The notes under the pieces are model-generated. The model saw only the letters and a list, made by a program, of their open reading frames with translations. It was not told the origin of the DNA and did not search any database. Below, piece by piece: positions 50,049-57,592 of a DNA stretch of 64,000 nt (positions within the stretch are counted from its first letter, which is position 1; each line of letters opens with the position of its first letter). The position numbers and the translations under genes were made by a program. The stretch is from Clostridiales bacterium UBA3758 (GTDB taxonomy: Bacteria > Bacillota > Clostridia > Oscillospirales > Oscillospiraceae), in the NCBI GenBank assembly GCA_002371675.1, contig DFGE01000007.1:7715-71714 (forward strand), written 5' to 3'.

Positions 50049-52232
50049 TCAGCCGAAGATGATGGTGCCGCCGCTGTCTCCGCCGCCGGTATCGCCACCG
50101 TCGCTGAAGTCAACACCGCCGGTATCGTCGCCCTCGGTGAAGGTCACGCCGCCGTTGAGCTGCGCGTCGACGTTGAAGATGCCGGTGTCGCCGTAGAGCA
50201 CGGGATAGTCAAATTCCTTCCATTCCAGGCCGGAGAGCACGGGGTTCATGACCTTGCGCCAGATGCGCGCGGCTGGGTTGCCGGTGACGTGGATGGTCTC
50301 CGGCGTGTCGAAGCCGGTCCAGACTACGGCCACATAGTAGGGCGTGACGCCGGCGAACCAGCGGTCCTTGAGCTCGCCCGAGGTGCCGGTCTTGCCGCCG
50401 ACGGGCATGGTCCAGATCCGGGCCTCGCCCGCGATGCCCTGCTCCACGTTCTTCTGCAGCATATAGGTCATCACGTGGGCGGTATTCTCGCTGAAGGCCT
50501 GGATGGTCTCGGGGGCGTTGTCGATGACGACGTTGCCCTTGTTGTCGGTGACCATGGTGTAGGTGCGGCTGAAGGTGAACACGCCGTCGTTGACAAAGGC
50601 GCAGTAGGCCTGGCACATCTCGCGCACGGAGACGCCGTTGGTGAGCTGGCCGAGGGCCATCGGCGAATAGGCGATGTCGTCCTGCACGAGGCTCGTGAAG
50701 CCGAGGCGCTGGGTGAGATAGTCGTAGGAGGTCTGCGGGCCGTTGGGCAGGATGTCCACGATCTGCGCCGCCACGGTGTTGAGCGACCACATCATGCCCT
50801 GCTCAATGGTGATCAGGCCGTAGTTGTTGTAGTCGTCGTTGTGGGGATACCAGGTGGTCCCGCGCAGATAGCCCTTCGCCGAGTCGAGGATACGCGTGTA
50901 GGGCGTGATGAGGCCGAGGTCGGTGGCCGGACCGTAGGAGGCCAGGGGCTTGAAGGACGAGCCGGGGGAGCGCACGGCGCCGTTGTAGTCCACGCCGTCC
51001 ACCTTGCGCGGGACGGCGCGGTTGAGCGAGAAGTTCAGCGTCTTCTGCCCGACGCCGCCGCAGAGCGCGAGCACGCGCCCGTCATAGGGATCCATCACCA
51101 CGATGGCGCTCTGCAGCTGCTGCCGGGAGGCGCCGCTCGCATGCGGGATGTTGGAGGGATCGGAATATATGGCGTCCACAACGCTCTGGATGCGCGGGTC
51201 GATGCAGCAGTAGATCTGGTAGCCGCCGTTGTGCAGCAGGGTGTTGGCGGTGGTTTCGCCGATGCCCTTGACCTGCATGAGATCGTGAATCACGTCGTGG
51301 ATGACGACCTCTTCATAATACGAATACACCTGGGTGGTGCCGCTCTCGCCGGGGCTGCGTGCGAAGACCAGCTCCTCGGCCACGGCCTGCTGATAGCGCT
51401 CATAGTCGATATAGCCCTGCTCGTACATCTCGCGCAGGATGGTCTCCTGGCGCTTCTTGTTGTTCTCCTCACTGAAGAAGGGGTCGTAATAGGTGGGCTT
51501 GTTGGTGATGCCCACGATGCAGGCGCACTCGGCCAGACTCAGCTCCGAGACGTCTTTGCCGAAGTAGGTGTGCGCCGCGGCCTGCACGCCGTAGCAGCTC
51601 TCGCCGAAGTAGACCGCGTTGAGATACCATTCCATGATCTCCTGCTTGTCGTACTTCTTTTCCAGCTCCAACGCGCCGAAGATCTCAGTCAGCTTGCGCT
51701 GAATGGTCACCTGGTCGTTGCCGGTGAGGTTTTTGATGAGCTGCTGGGTGATGGTGGAGCCGCCGTAGCTGGTCTCCATGCGAGCGAACATCTCCACGAA
51801 GGCACCCGCGGTGCGGTACCAGTCCACGCCCTTGTGGTCGTAGAAGCGCTTGTCCTCTATGGCGACCGCGGCATGCACCATGTCCTCGGGGATCTCCTCA
51901 TAGTCCACCCAGATGCGCTTGGTGGTGCTGATGAGAGTCGTAAGCTGCTGCCAGGCGCCGGAATAGTCCTGGTACCAGATGGTGCTCGATTCGCTGAGCT
52001 GGAAGTCCTCAAGGGAAATATCCATCTTGGGGGTCAGCGTGGTTTTGACGTAATAGGCGAAAATACAGGCAAACAGCAGTCCTGCAATCAGAAGAACCAG
52101 CAGAATGGTGCCGATAACCTTGAAAACACCGCCGATGACGCCGGAAGTCGCGTCGGCGGCTGCGCCGACTACCTTGACGGCAGTCCCTGCCTTTGTACGG
52201 GAGCTGCGGGTCTTGCTCGGTTCCTTTTCCAT
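50049..52232 (-). CDS. Class A penicillin-binding protein (PBP1a-type transglycosylase/transpeptidase)
   Basis: A 727-residue bifunctional peptidoglycan synthase. The N-terminal cytoplasmic tail is followed by a membrane helix (about 40-62). The GT51 glycosyltransferase domain has AVAIEDKRFYDHKGVDW, GGSTITQQLIKN and KKYDKQEIMEWYLN. The transpeptidase domain has the active-site serine in SPGSSFKPL, SLN in MMWSLNTVA and GGKTGTS. The C-terminus is a Gly/Asp-rich tail. AAGGAGGTGACC lies 9-10 bases before the start. Upstream is a tandem-repeat region. Confidence 0.95.
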   Translation of the reverse strand: MEKEPSKTRSSRTKAGTAVKVVGAAADATSGVIGGVFKVIGTILLVLLIAGLLFACIFAYYVKTTLTPKMDISLEDFQLSESSTIWYQDYSGAWQQLTTLISTTKRIWVDYEEIPEDMVHAAVAIEDKRFYDHKGVDWYRTAGAFVEMFARMETSYGGSTITQQLIKNLTGNDQVTIQRKLTEIFGALELEKKYDKQEIMEWYLNAVYFGESCYGVQAAAHTYFGKDVSELSLAECACIVGITNKPTYYDPFFSEENNKKRQETILREMYEQGYIDYERYQQAVAEELVFARSPGESGTTQVYSYYEEVVIHDVIHDLMQVKGIGETTANTLLHNGGYQIYCCIDPRIQSVVDAIYSDPSNIPHASGASRQQLQSAIVVMDPYDGRVLALCGGVGQKTLNFSLNRAVPRKVDGVDYNGAVRSPGSSFKPLASYGPATDLGLITPYTRILDSAKGYLRGTTWYPHNDDYNNYGLITIEQGMMWSLNTVAAQIVDILPNGPQTSYDYLTQRLGFTSLVQDDIAYSPMALGQLTNGVSVREMCQAYCAFVNDGVFTFSRTYTMVTDNKGNVVIDNAPETIQAFSENTAHVMTYMLQKNVEQGIAGEARIWTMPVGGKTGTSGELKDRWFAGVTPYYVAVVWTGFDTPETIHVTGNPAARIWRKVMNPVLSGLEWKEFDYPVLYGDTGIFNVDAQLNGGVTFTEGDDTGGVDFSDGGDTGGGDSGGTIIFG

Positions 52233-52656
52233 CGCGCTGCGGTCACCTCCTTGAAAAAACGCTTCCGCGCAGCGGCGGAATGCGGAAATCGTGTTGCAAT
52301 GCGAAAATATGCTATGTTTTTCGGTTGCCGCGCCAGCGGCGAGAAAAACGACTTGAGATCAGAATAATAAACGCTTTGCGGTTATTATACCATAGATGCG
52401 AAGCGGCTATGGTATAATATGTCATGTTTTTCGGTTGCCGCGCCAGCGGCGAGAAAAACGACTTGAAATAAAGAATAATAACCGCTTGCGGTTATTATAC
52501 CATAGATTGTCAATGCGGCATGTCGTATTTGTAAATTTTAAGAATTGGAGCGGCCGCCCAAGTATATTTTTCCGCATTCACGCCATTATAAACCATATAT
52601 CACAGACAAAGCTCGCCGCCGGCGCGTCCGGCGGGGAGAGAAAAGGAGCGTTCGGA
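52233..52656. other. 424-bp gene-free region with a tandem duplication
   Basis: It lies between the divergent PBP and BofC-like genes. Two 90-bp units (52307-52396 and 52417-52507) occupy the middle. I find no coding frame with a ribosome site. Promoters for both genes should lie here; TATAAT at about 52412 is the best -10 candidate on the plus strand. Confidence 0.7.
52307..52507. repeat. Two tandem 90-bp units with internal hairpins
   Basis: Both units contain GTTTTTCGGTTGCCGCGCCA-GCGGCGAGAAAAAC (a stem flanked by T/A runs) and AATAATAA(C)CGC/GCGGTTATTATACCATAG. Between them TATACCATAG and CTATGGTATA form an additional inverted repeat. Confidence 0.85.
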
Positions 52657-52992
52657 ATGCGAATGAAGATGGCGTTGATGCTCTGCGCCGTGGCGGCGGC
52701 GCTGTTCACGGGGGCGGAGGCCTTCCGAAGCCTGCGCCCGGCGGCTGCCGCGCAGATCCCCCGGGACGTGTACGCGCTCTACAGCAGCCGCGCCGGCTCC
52801 GCGGCCTTCTATCTGCGCGAGGAAGGAGGGCATGTGGCGGTGTTCTCCTCGCGACGGGGCGGCGAGCCGCTGCGCGTGACGCCGATCGAGCTCGAGACGC
52901 TGCGCGGCGGGGACCGTGCGATGATCCGCGCGGGGCTGCCCGTGGAGGATGAGACGGAGCTGCTCATGCTGCTGGAGGACTTCGGCCGCTGA
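52657..52992 (+). CDS. Small exported protein with a BofC C-terminal-like domain
   Basis: A 111-residue protein with an N-terminal signal or anchor (MALMLCAVAAALFTGAEAF). The mature part reads FYLREEGGHVAVFSSRRGG, followed by a region ending TELLMLLEDFGR. This pattern resembles the BofC C-terminal domain and similar small exported proteins of Clostridia. AAAAGGAGCGTTCGG precedes the start. Without a structural comparison the family assignment stays tentative. Confidence 0.65.
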   Translation: MRMKMALMLCAVAAALFTGAEAFRSLRPAAAAQIPRDVYALYSSRAGSAAFYLREEGGHVAVFSSRRGGEPLRVTPIELETLRGGDRAMIRAGLPVEDETELLMLLEDFGR

Positions 52993-53013
52993 GAGCCCGC
53001 CGACAAGTGCCCC

Positions 53014-53042
53014 TTGATTTCTCCCGACGAATGCGCTACAAT
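53014..53042 (+). promoter_or_regulatory. Promoter of the DUF1292 gene
   Basis: TTGATT (53014-53019) and TACAAT (53037-53042) with a 17-bp spacer, 29 bp before the start codon. Confidence 0.7.
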
Positions 53043-53071
53043 GAGAGCAGCAAAGACAGGAGGGAATAATC

Positions 53072-53362
53072 ATGAGCGAAGAATTCGGCCCTGATTTCAT
53101 CACCATCGAAGACGAAGACGGCAACACCTCCGAACTGGAGATCCTTGACAGCCTGGAGTTCAACGGCAAAACCTATGTGGCTTTCCTGCCCGCCGACATG
53201 GAGGAGACCGACCCGGATTACGGCATGATCATTCTGCACGCCCTGACGGATGAACACGGCGAGGACGTGTTTGAGGACGTGGAGGACGAGGAAGAGCTGC
53301 AGGCGGTGTACGAGGCCTTTATGAATTTCCTTTTCGCGGACGAGGACGAGGAAGAGGAATAA
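53072..53362 (+). CDS. DUF1292 family protein (YrzB-like)
   Basis: A 96-residue, very acidic protein. It shows the DUF1292 pattern: FITIEDEDGNTSELEILDSL, KTYVAFLPAD and an acidic tail. The family is widespread in Firmicutes, often near RuvX/MltG genes, and has no known activity. AGGAGGGAATAATC precedes the start. The 6S-like RNA begins about 10 bp after its stop. Confidence 0.9.
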   Translation: MSEEFGPDFITIEDEDGNTSELEILDSLEFNGKTYVAFLPADMEETDPDYGMIILHALTDEHGEDVFEDVEDEEELQAVYEAFMNFLFADEDEEEE

Positions 53363-53369
53363 TAGGAAA

Positions 53370-53555
53370 GTGAAATCCTGCGGTGTTCGTGACGCCCTTG
53401 GCTTTGCGGCTCATTAAACCCACATCTCTTATAAGGGATGCCGACTTGACCCTGCGGATTGCAGGCCTCCCGGCCAGAAACCGGACGTTGGAAGCAGCGA
53501 AACAGGGCTTAGGCGACCCACCTGCCGTTATGTGCAGGTTATTCATGAGCCGGCA
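53370..53555 (+). ncRNA. ssrS: 6S RNA-like (ssrS) transcript
   Basis: The segment starts GAAATCCTGCGGTGTTCGTG, resembling the 5' arm of 6S RNA. GCAGGTTATTC at 53534-53544 is complementary to GAAATCCTGC and closes the structure. Internal segments (GCCTCCCGGCCAGAAACCGG, AGCAGCGAAACAGGGCTTAG) form a long irregular helix with a central bulge region, as 6S RNA does when it mimics an open promoter. Length (about 185 nt) fits. It is followed by an intrinsic terminator. Only similarity and shape support this; a covariance-model search would settle it. Confidence 0.7.
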
Positions 53556-53572
53556 CGGCACGCGCGGGGTTG

Positions 53573-53600
53573 CTCCTCCGGATTTTCCGGAGGAGTTTTA
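53573..53600 (+). terminator. Terminator after the 6S-like RNA
   Basis: CTCCTCCGGA and TCCGGAGGAG with loop TTT are followed by TTTTATTAT. Confidence 0.85.
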
Positions 53601-53668
53601 TTATATAATGACGGCAGGAATGCCGCGAACTTCTATGGTTTATCGCAATGTCTTCACACCGGAATTCC

Positions 53669-53750
53669 AACGCAAACAGAAGCACCAGCCAAGTCCTTCT
53701 GGGACCTGACTGGTGCTTTTGTTATTCCGCGCTGTTTTGCAGCGCGCTTT
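53669..53750. repeat. Double-hairpin dispersed repeat, copy 2 (inverted relative to 13690-13773)
   Basis: AGCACCAGCCAAGTCC/GGACCTGACTGGTGCT and GCGCTGTTTTGCAGCGCG stems. The reverse complement matches 13690-13773. It lies between the convergent 6S-like RNA and PrsA-like genes and should terminate the latter. Confidence 0.85.
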
Positions 53751-53763
53751 TTTGTACTGCCGA

Positions 53764-55212
53764 TCAGGCGCTGACCAGCTTGTAGCCGCCCAGGTGCTCC
53801 ACCTCGAGATCCTTGGTATGCTCGGCCATCCAGTTGCCCAGGAATTCGTTGTTGAGGCTCTCGCGCGCGAGAACGTCGCGGTAGGAGTCGCCCTCACCGA
53901 CGAAGTAGATCACATGGAAGCCGTTGTAACTGCCATTGTCACCGTGGACGATGGCGACGTCGCCCGGCTGATGCCCGCCGAAGCAGAAGGCGTCAAACTC
54001 GGGGACCATCTGGCCCCTGTAGATGTTCTCATACAGGCCGCCCTTGGTGTTGGAGCCCGCGTCCTCGGACAGCTCGTTGGCCAGCGCCGCGAAGCTCTCC
54101 TCGGTGGCCTCGCCGGCCTGCCACTGGGCAAGCGCTTCCTCCGCCTTGGCCTGCGCCGCGGCGACGGCCTCTTCGCTGTAGCTGCCGTCCTCGGCGGCCT
54201 CAGCCTTGAAGAGGATGTGCCGCACGGAGACGGTGTTGTAGTCGTTGCTGTCGCGGTTGAGGAAGAGCACGAGGTAGACGCCGTGCTCGCTGTCGGTCTC
54301 GCTGCGGATGGCCATCACGTCGCCGGCCTGGCGCGCCTCGTCAACATACCAGTCGCGCGCGGCGGCGGGCAGGCTGCTGCCGGGAGTGCCGCTGAGCACG
54401 GAGGCGCCGGCGGCGTCGGGGATCACGCTCGTGAGCGCAGCGTTGAAGCGCTCGACGCCGTCCTCACCCTCGCCGTTCTCATAGGCGGAGATGACGGAAT
54501 CGGCCTGCGCAGCGGCGATGGACATGCTGTTCGTGAGATCGGAGCTGCCGTCGTCGGCGTTGACGAAGAAGTAAGCGCCGTCGAAGAGATCCTTGCCGCC
54601 GTTGAAGGCCGCGTAAGCCTCGGCGAGCTGCCCCTCACTGTAGACCTGGGCGTCCTGCAGGGTCTGGTTGGCCTTGTCGGCCAGGACGGACGCGCTCATC
54701 ATCTCGCGCACGACATTCTCGTTGACGCCCTTGCCGAAGACGGCGGCGAGGAAGCGGTTGACGCTCTTGAAGCCGTTGGCCTCGGCGCTCTCCTTCATAG
54801 AGCTTATCTGCGCCTCAACGGAGGCGAGATCGTCTGCATCAAGCGCAATGCCGTTTTCCTCGGCGTACTTGTTGAGCGTGGCGATGCGGAGCATATCGTT
54901 CTCGGCCATCATGTTCGCAAAGTCCGCGCCGTAGTACTGGGCGTAGGAGTTGTAGTTGCCGGCGAAGAACTTGACCTCGGCGGCGGAGAAGGTCCTGTCG
55001 CCGACGCGGACAGCGGGGATCATGCGGTAGAAGGCGGCGGAGTTCGTGACGATGATGGCGAGGATCAGCAGGGCAATGCCGATCATGGCGAGCGTCCATC
55101 TGAGGCGGCTCTTCTTCTGCTTTGCCAGCTCCTCCTGGCGGGCCAGGAGCTTTTTGTCCGTACCGGCCTCACGGGCGGCGATACGGTTTTTTCTTTCGGT
55201 TGAAGCACTCAT
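53764..55212 (-). CDS. Extracytoplasmic peptidyl-prolyl isomerase / foldase (SurA/PrsA-like)
   Basis: A 482-residue protein anchored by one N-terminal helix (LRWTLAMIGIALLILAIIVT, residues 41-60) after a basic cytoplasmic segment. The SurA-N-like region (about 70-230) is followed by two parvulin-like segments. The best conserved is VSVRHILFKAEA with GLYENIYRGQMVPEFDAFCF and GFHVIYFVG. It should help exported proteins fold. AAAAGGATGCG lies about 7-11 bases before ATG 55212; ATG 55224 has no room for a ribosome site. The promoter is not obvious. Confidence 0.87.
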   Translation of the reverse strand: MSASTERKNRIAAREAGTDKKLLARQEELAKQKKSRLRWTLAMIGIALLILAIIVTNSAAFYRMIPAVRVGDRTFSAAEVKFFAGNYNSYAQYYGADFANMMAENDMLRIATLNKYAEENGIALDADDLASVEAQISSMKESAEANGFKSVNRFLAAVFGKGVNENVVREMMSASVLADKANQTLQDAQVYSEGQLAEAYAAFNGGKDLFDGAYFFVNADDGSSDLTNSMSIAAAQADSVISAYENGEGEDGVERFNAALTSVIPDAAGASVLSGTPGSSLPAAARDWYVDEARQAGDVMAIRSETDSEHGVYLVLFLNRDSNDYNTVSVRHILFKAEAAEDGSYSEEAVAAAQAKAEEALAQWQAGEATEESFAALANELSEDAGSNTKGGLYENIYRGQMVPEFDAFCFGGHQPGDVAIVHGDNGSYNGFHVIYFVGEGDSYRDVLARESLNNEFLGNWMAEHTKDLEVEHLGGYKLVSA

Positions 55213-55389
55213 GTTGAATCGCATCCTTTTATGTGCAAATTGATAGCCAGAGCATTATAACGCAATTCTCCCGGCGTTTCAAGGAAAACTTATCGGAGGA
55301 GGAAAGAATCCGCGCGAGTCTTTCCCGGCATTTTTTCCCCGCCCGGAACATAGACTGTACGGATTGCTGAAAAAGAGGAGGCGAGAGGC

Positions 55390-55452
55390 ATGGAAAAGGA
55401 TATAGACGATCTGATCTTCGGAGATCTCGACCCCGGGCCGAGCAGCCGTTGA
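55390..55452 (+). CDS. Possible 20-residue peptide or gene remnant
   Basis: ATG follows GAGGAGGCGAGAGGC and gives MEKDIDDLIFGDLDPGPSSR before a TGA. The ribosome site is good, but the peptide is very short. It may be a truncated gene or a chance frame. Confidence 0.25.
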   Translation: MEKDIDDLIFGDLDPGPSSR

Positions 55453-55576
55453 GGCGCGTGCCGCAGCGCGGCGCGGCCTCCCGGTTCGCCGGCGCCGCGC
55501 CGCGCAATGTTCCGAACTCGTTCATGCCGCCGAAGTTTCCGGCTGCAAAGTACAGTTTTTTGTTGAATATTGTCCT

Positions 55577-55605
55577 TGATTACCCCTTTGGTTCATGCTA
55601 TAATA
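55577..55605 (+). promoter_or_regulatory. Promoter of the BMP lipoprotein gene
   Basis: TTGATT (55577-55582) and TATAAT (55600-55605) with a 17-bp spacer. The short palindrome TCGGGGTATACTCCCGA lies in the leader. Confidence 0.8.
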
Positions 55606-55668
55606 TCCGAGGATCGGGGTATACTCCCGACCGGATTTGTATCCAAAATACTTTATGGAGGAAGAAAA

Positions 55669-56868
55669 ATGAAAAAGATTCTCGCACTGCTTCTTGCTCT
55701 GTGCATGGTCTTCGCTCTGGCCGCCTGCGGTCAGCAGGCTGCTCCCGCTGAGAAGCCCGCCGAAGAGCCCGCTGCTGAGGCCCCCGCTGCCGAAGAGCCC
55801 GCTGCCGAAGAGCCCGCCGAGGAGCCCGCTGCCGAGGTTGAGGCCCCCATGGTCGCCATGATCACCGACTACGGCGATATCACCGACCAGTCCTTCAACC
55901 AGACCACCTACGAAGCCTGCAAGGCCTACTGCGAAGCCAACGGCCTGGACTTCACCTACTTCAAGCCCGGTTCTGACTCCGACGAGGACCGCATCAGCTC
56001 CATCGAGGACGCCATTGACGAAGGCTACAACGTCATCGTGATGCCCGGCTACGCTTTCGCCGCCGCCATCGCCAAGACCGCTCCTGCCAACCCGGACGTC
56101 ACCTTCATCGCGCTGGACGTCTCTGAGTACGACCTGACCTCCGCCGGTCTCGAGACCCTCCCCGCCAACCTCTACTCCGCTGTTTACCAGGAAGAGCTCT
56201 GCGGCTACATGGCCGGTGTTGCTGCCGTTAAGCTCGGCTACACCAAGCTCGGCTTCCTGGGCGGCATGGCTGTTCCTGCCGTTATCCGCTACGGCTACGG
56301 CTTTATTCAGGGCGCTGACGCCGCTGCTGCCGAACTCGGCGCCGACGTCACCATCAACTACGCTTACGGCAACCAGTTCTACGGCGACGCTGACATCACC
56401 GCCGCTATGGATACCTGGTACGCCGGCGGCACGGAGATCGTCTTCGCCTGCGGCGGCGGCATCTTCACCTCTGCTGCTGAGGCTGCTGCCAAGGTCGGCG
56501 GTAAGGTCATCGGCGTTGACGTTGACCAGGCCGCTACCATCGACGGCGCTTATGGTGCCGGCATGACCGTCACCTCCGCCATGAAGGGCCTCGCCGCCAC
56601 TGTCAACACCCTGCTCCAGGCTGTTGTCGACGGCAAGTTCGTCGGCGGCCAGGTCGAGAACCTCGGCCTCGTCTCCGAGATCCCCGCTGAGAACTACGTC
56701 CAGCTGGCCGGCTCCACCCAGTTCGGTGAGGGCTTCACCGCTGAGGATTACGCCGACCTCGTCGCCGCTATGTTCAAGGGCGAGATCACTGTCAACAACG
56801 ACATCTCCATCACTGCTGCTGACAACGCCACCGTCGTTACCGTCAACGATCAGGGCAACATCAAGTAA
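55669..56868 (+). CDS. BMP-family (PnrA/Med) ABC substrate-binding lipoprotein
   Basis: A 399-residue lipoprotein. Its signal peptide (KKILALLLALCMVFALAAC) and Glu/Pro/Ala linker resemble those of the 20193 and 32915 lipoproteins. The periplasmic-binding fold shows the BMP family pattern: ITDYGDITDQSFNQTTYEACK, FIALDVSEYD, YSAVYQEELCGYMAGVAAVKLGYTKLGFLGG, FACGGGIFTSA and KVIGVDVDQA. BMP proteins commonly bind purine nucleosides. No ATPase or permease is next to it, so it is an orphan binding protein. Codon use (GCT, GTC) suggests high expression. GGAGGAAGAAAA precedes the start. Confidence 0.9.
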   Translation: MKKILALLLALCMVFALAACGQQAAPAEKPAEEPAAEAPAAEEPAAEEPAEEPAAEVEAPMVAMITDYGDITDQSFNQTTYEACKAYCEANGLDFTYFKPGSDSDEDRISSIEDAIDEGYNVIVMPGYAFAAAIAKTAPANPDVTFIALDVSEYDLTSAGLETLPANLYSAVYQEELCGYMAGVAAVKLGYTKLGFLGGMAVPAVIRYGYGFIQGADAAAAELGADVTINYAYGNQFYGDADITAAMDTWYAGGTEIVFACGGGIFTSAAEAAAKVGGKVIGVDVDQAATIDGAYGAGMTVTSAMKGLAATVNTLLQAVVDGKFVGGQVENLGLVSEIPAENYVQLAGSTQFGEGFTAEDYADLVAAMFKGEITVNNDISITAADNATVVTVNDQGNIK

Positions 56869-56883
56869 TCCAAGCTTATAAGC

Positions 56884-56917
56884 AAAAAAGACAGGCCTGC
56901 GGGCCTGTCTTTTTTTC
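56884..56917 (+). terminator. Terminator of the BMP lipoprotein gene
   Basis: AAAAAAGACAGGCC and GGCCTGTCTTTTTTT form a stem followed by a T run. Confidence 0.9.
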
Positions 56918-56956
56918 ATCCGTCTTTCCGATAGCTGCAGAGCCGCGGCGCGTCCG

Positions 56957-57436
56957 TCACGAGCCGTTCAGCATCCATACCCCGAAATTGAGATAGCCCG
57001 CGAAAAAGACCCAGACAAGATACGGGATCTGCAGATACGCGGCGGGACGGTCGAGCTCGCGGAAGGAGAGCGTCATCCACACCAGGAGCGCCCAGAGCAG
57101 AACCAGCCAGAAAAACGCGAAGGAAAAGGCCTGCAGGCCGAAAAACAGGAAGGGCCAGAGAAAATTGAGCCCCAGCTGCGCGAGATACAGCCGCAGGCAG
57201 CGCCTCCTCTTTTCGGAGGGCTCTGTCAGGCTGATGCGCGCCGCGCCCGTGCCCATCAACGCATAGAGCAGCGACCAGACGACGGGGAAGACCCAGCCCG
57301 GCGGCGAGAGCGGCGGCTTGCGGATCGTCGACTCATAGAGCTTCACGTCCTCCCGCGTCAGAAGCCCCGCGGCGGCGCCGACGGCCTCGGTGAACGCGAT
57401 CCAGGCGGCATAGACCTTCCATCTGCCTTTTTTCAT
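56957..57436 (-). CDS. TspO/MBR family membrane protein
   Basis: A 159-residue membrane protein with five hydrophobic segments. Family marks are KPPLSPPGWVFPVVWSLLYALMGTGAARI and FLWPFLFFGLQAF near the end of helix 3, plus PYLVWVFFAGYLNFGVWMLN at the C-terminus. TspO proteins bind porphyrins and related compounds; the role here is open. Start codons at 57442 or 57436 are possible; 57436 is preferred because GGGTGATG lies upstream. Confidence 0.9.
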   Translation of the reverse strand: MKKGRWKVYAAWIAFTEAVGAAAGLLTREDVKLYESTIRKPPLSPPGWVFPVVWSLLYALMGTGAARISLTEPSEKRRRCLRLYLAQLGLNFLWPFLFFGLQAFSFAFFWLVLLWALLVWMTLSFRELDRPAAYLQIPYLVWVFFAGYLNFGVWMLNGS

Positions 57437-57535
57437 ATTCATCACCCGCAGAAAGCATATGCCGTTTGCGTGCGATTATGCATCTGATTCGCTGCGCGGC
57501 GCAGCGATCGAAATAAGAAGTCCAACGACAAAACG

Positions 57536-57562
57536 ACGCCCCGGTCATGAGACCGGGGCGTA
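57536..57562 (-). terminator. Hairpin after the hydrolase gene
   Basis: ACGCCCCGGTC and GACCGGGGCGT with loop ATGA lie 31 bp past the stop. There is no clear T tract, so termination is tentative. Confidence 0.45.
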
Positions 57563-57592
57563 GCTGGCTATTATATGCTTTGTGCGGTCGTT

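Larger units (their letters stand above)
55213..55668. other. 456-bp region with only a possible 20-codon frame
   Basis: It contains a 20-codon frame with a good ribosome site (55390-55452), a GC-rich stem GGCGCGTGCCGC.../GCGCGCCGC-like segment near 55450-55505, and the promoter of the BMP lipoprotein gene. Nothing else is supported. Confidence 0.5.
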
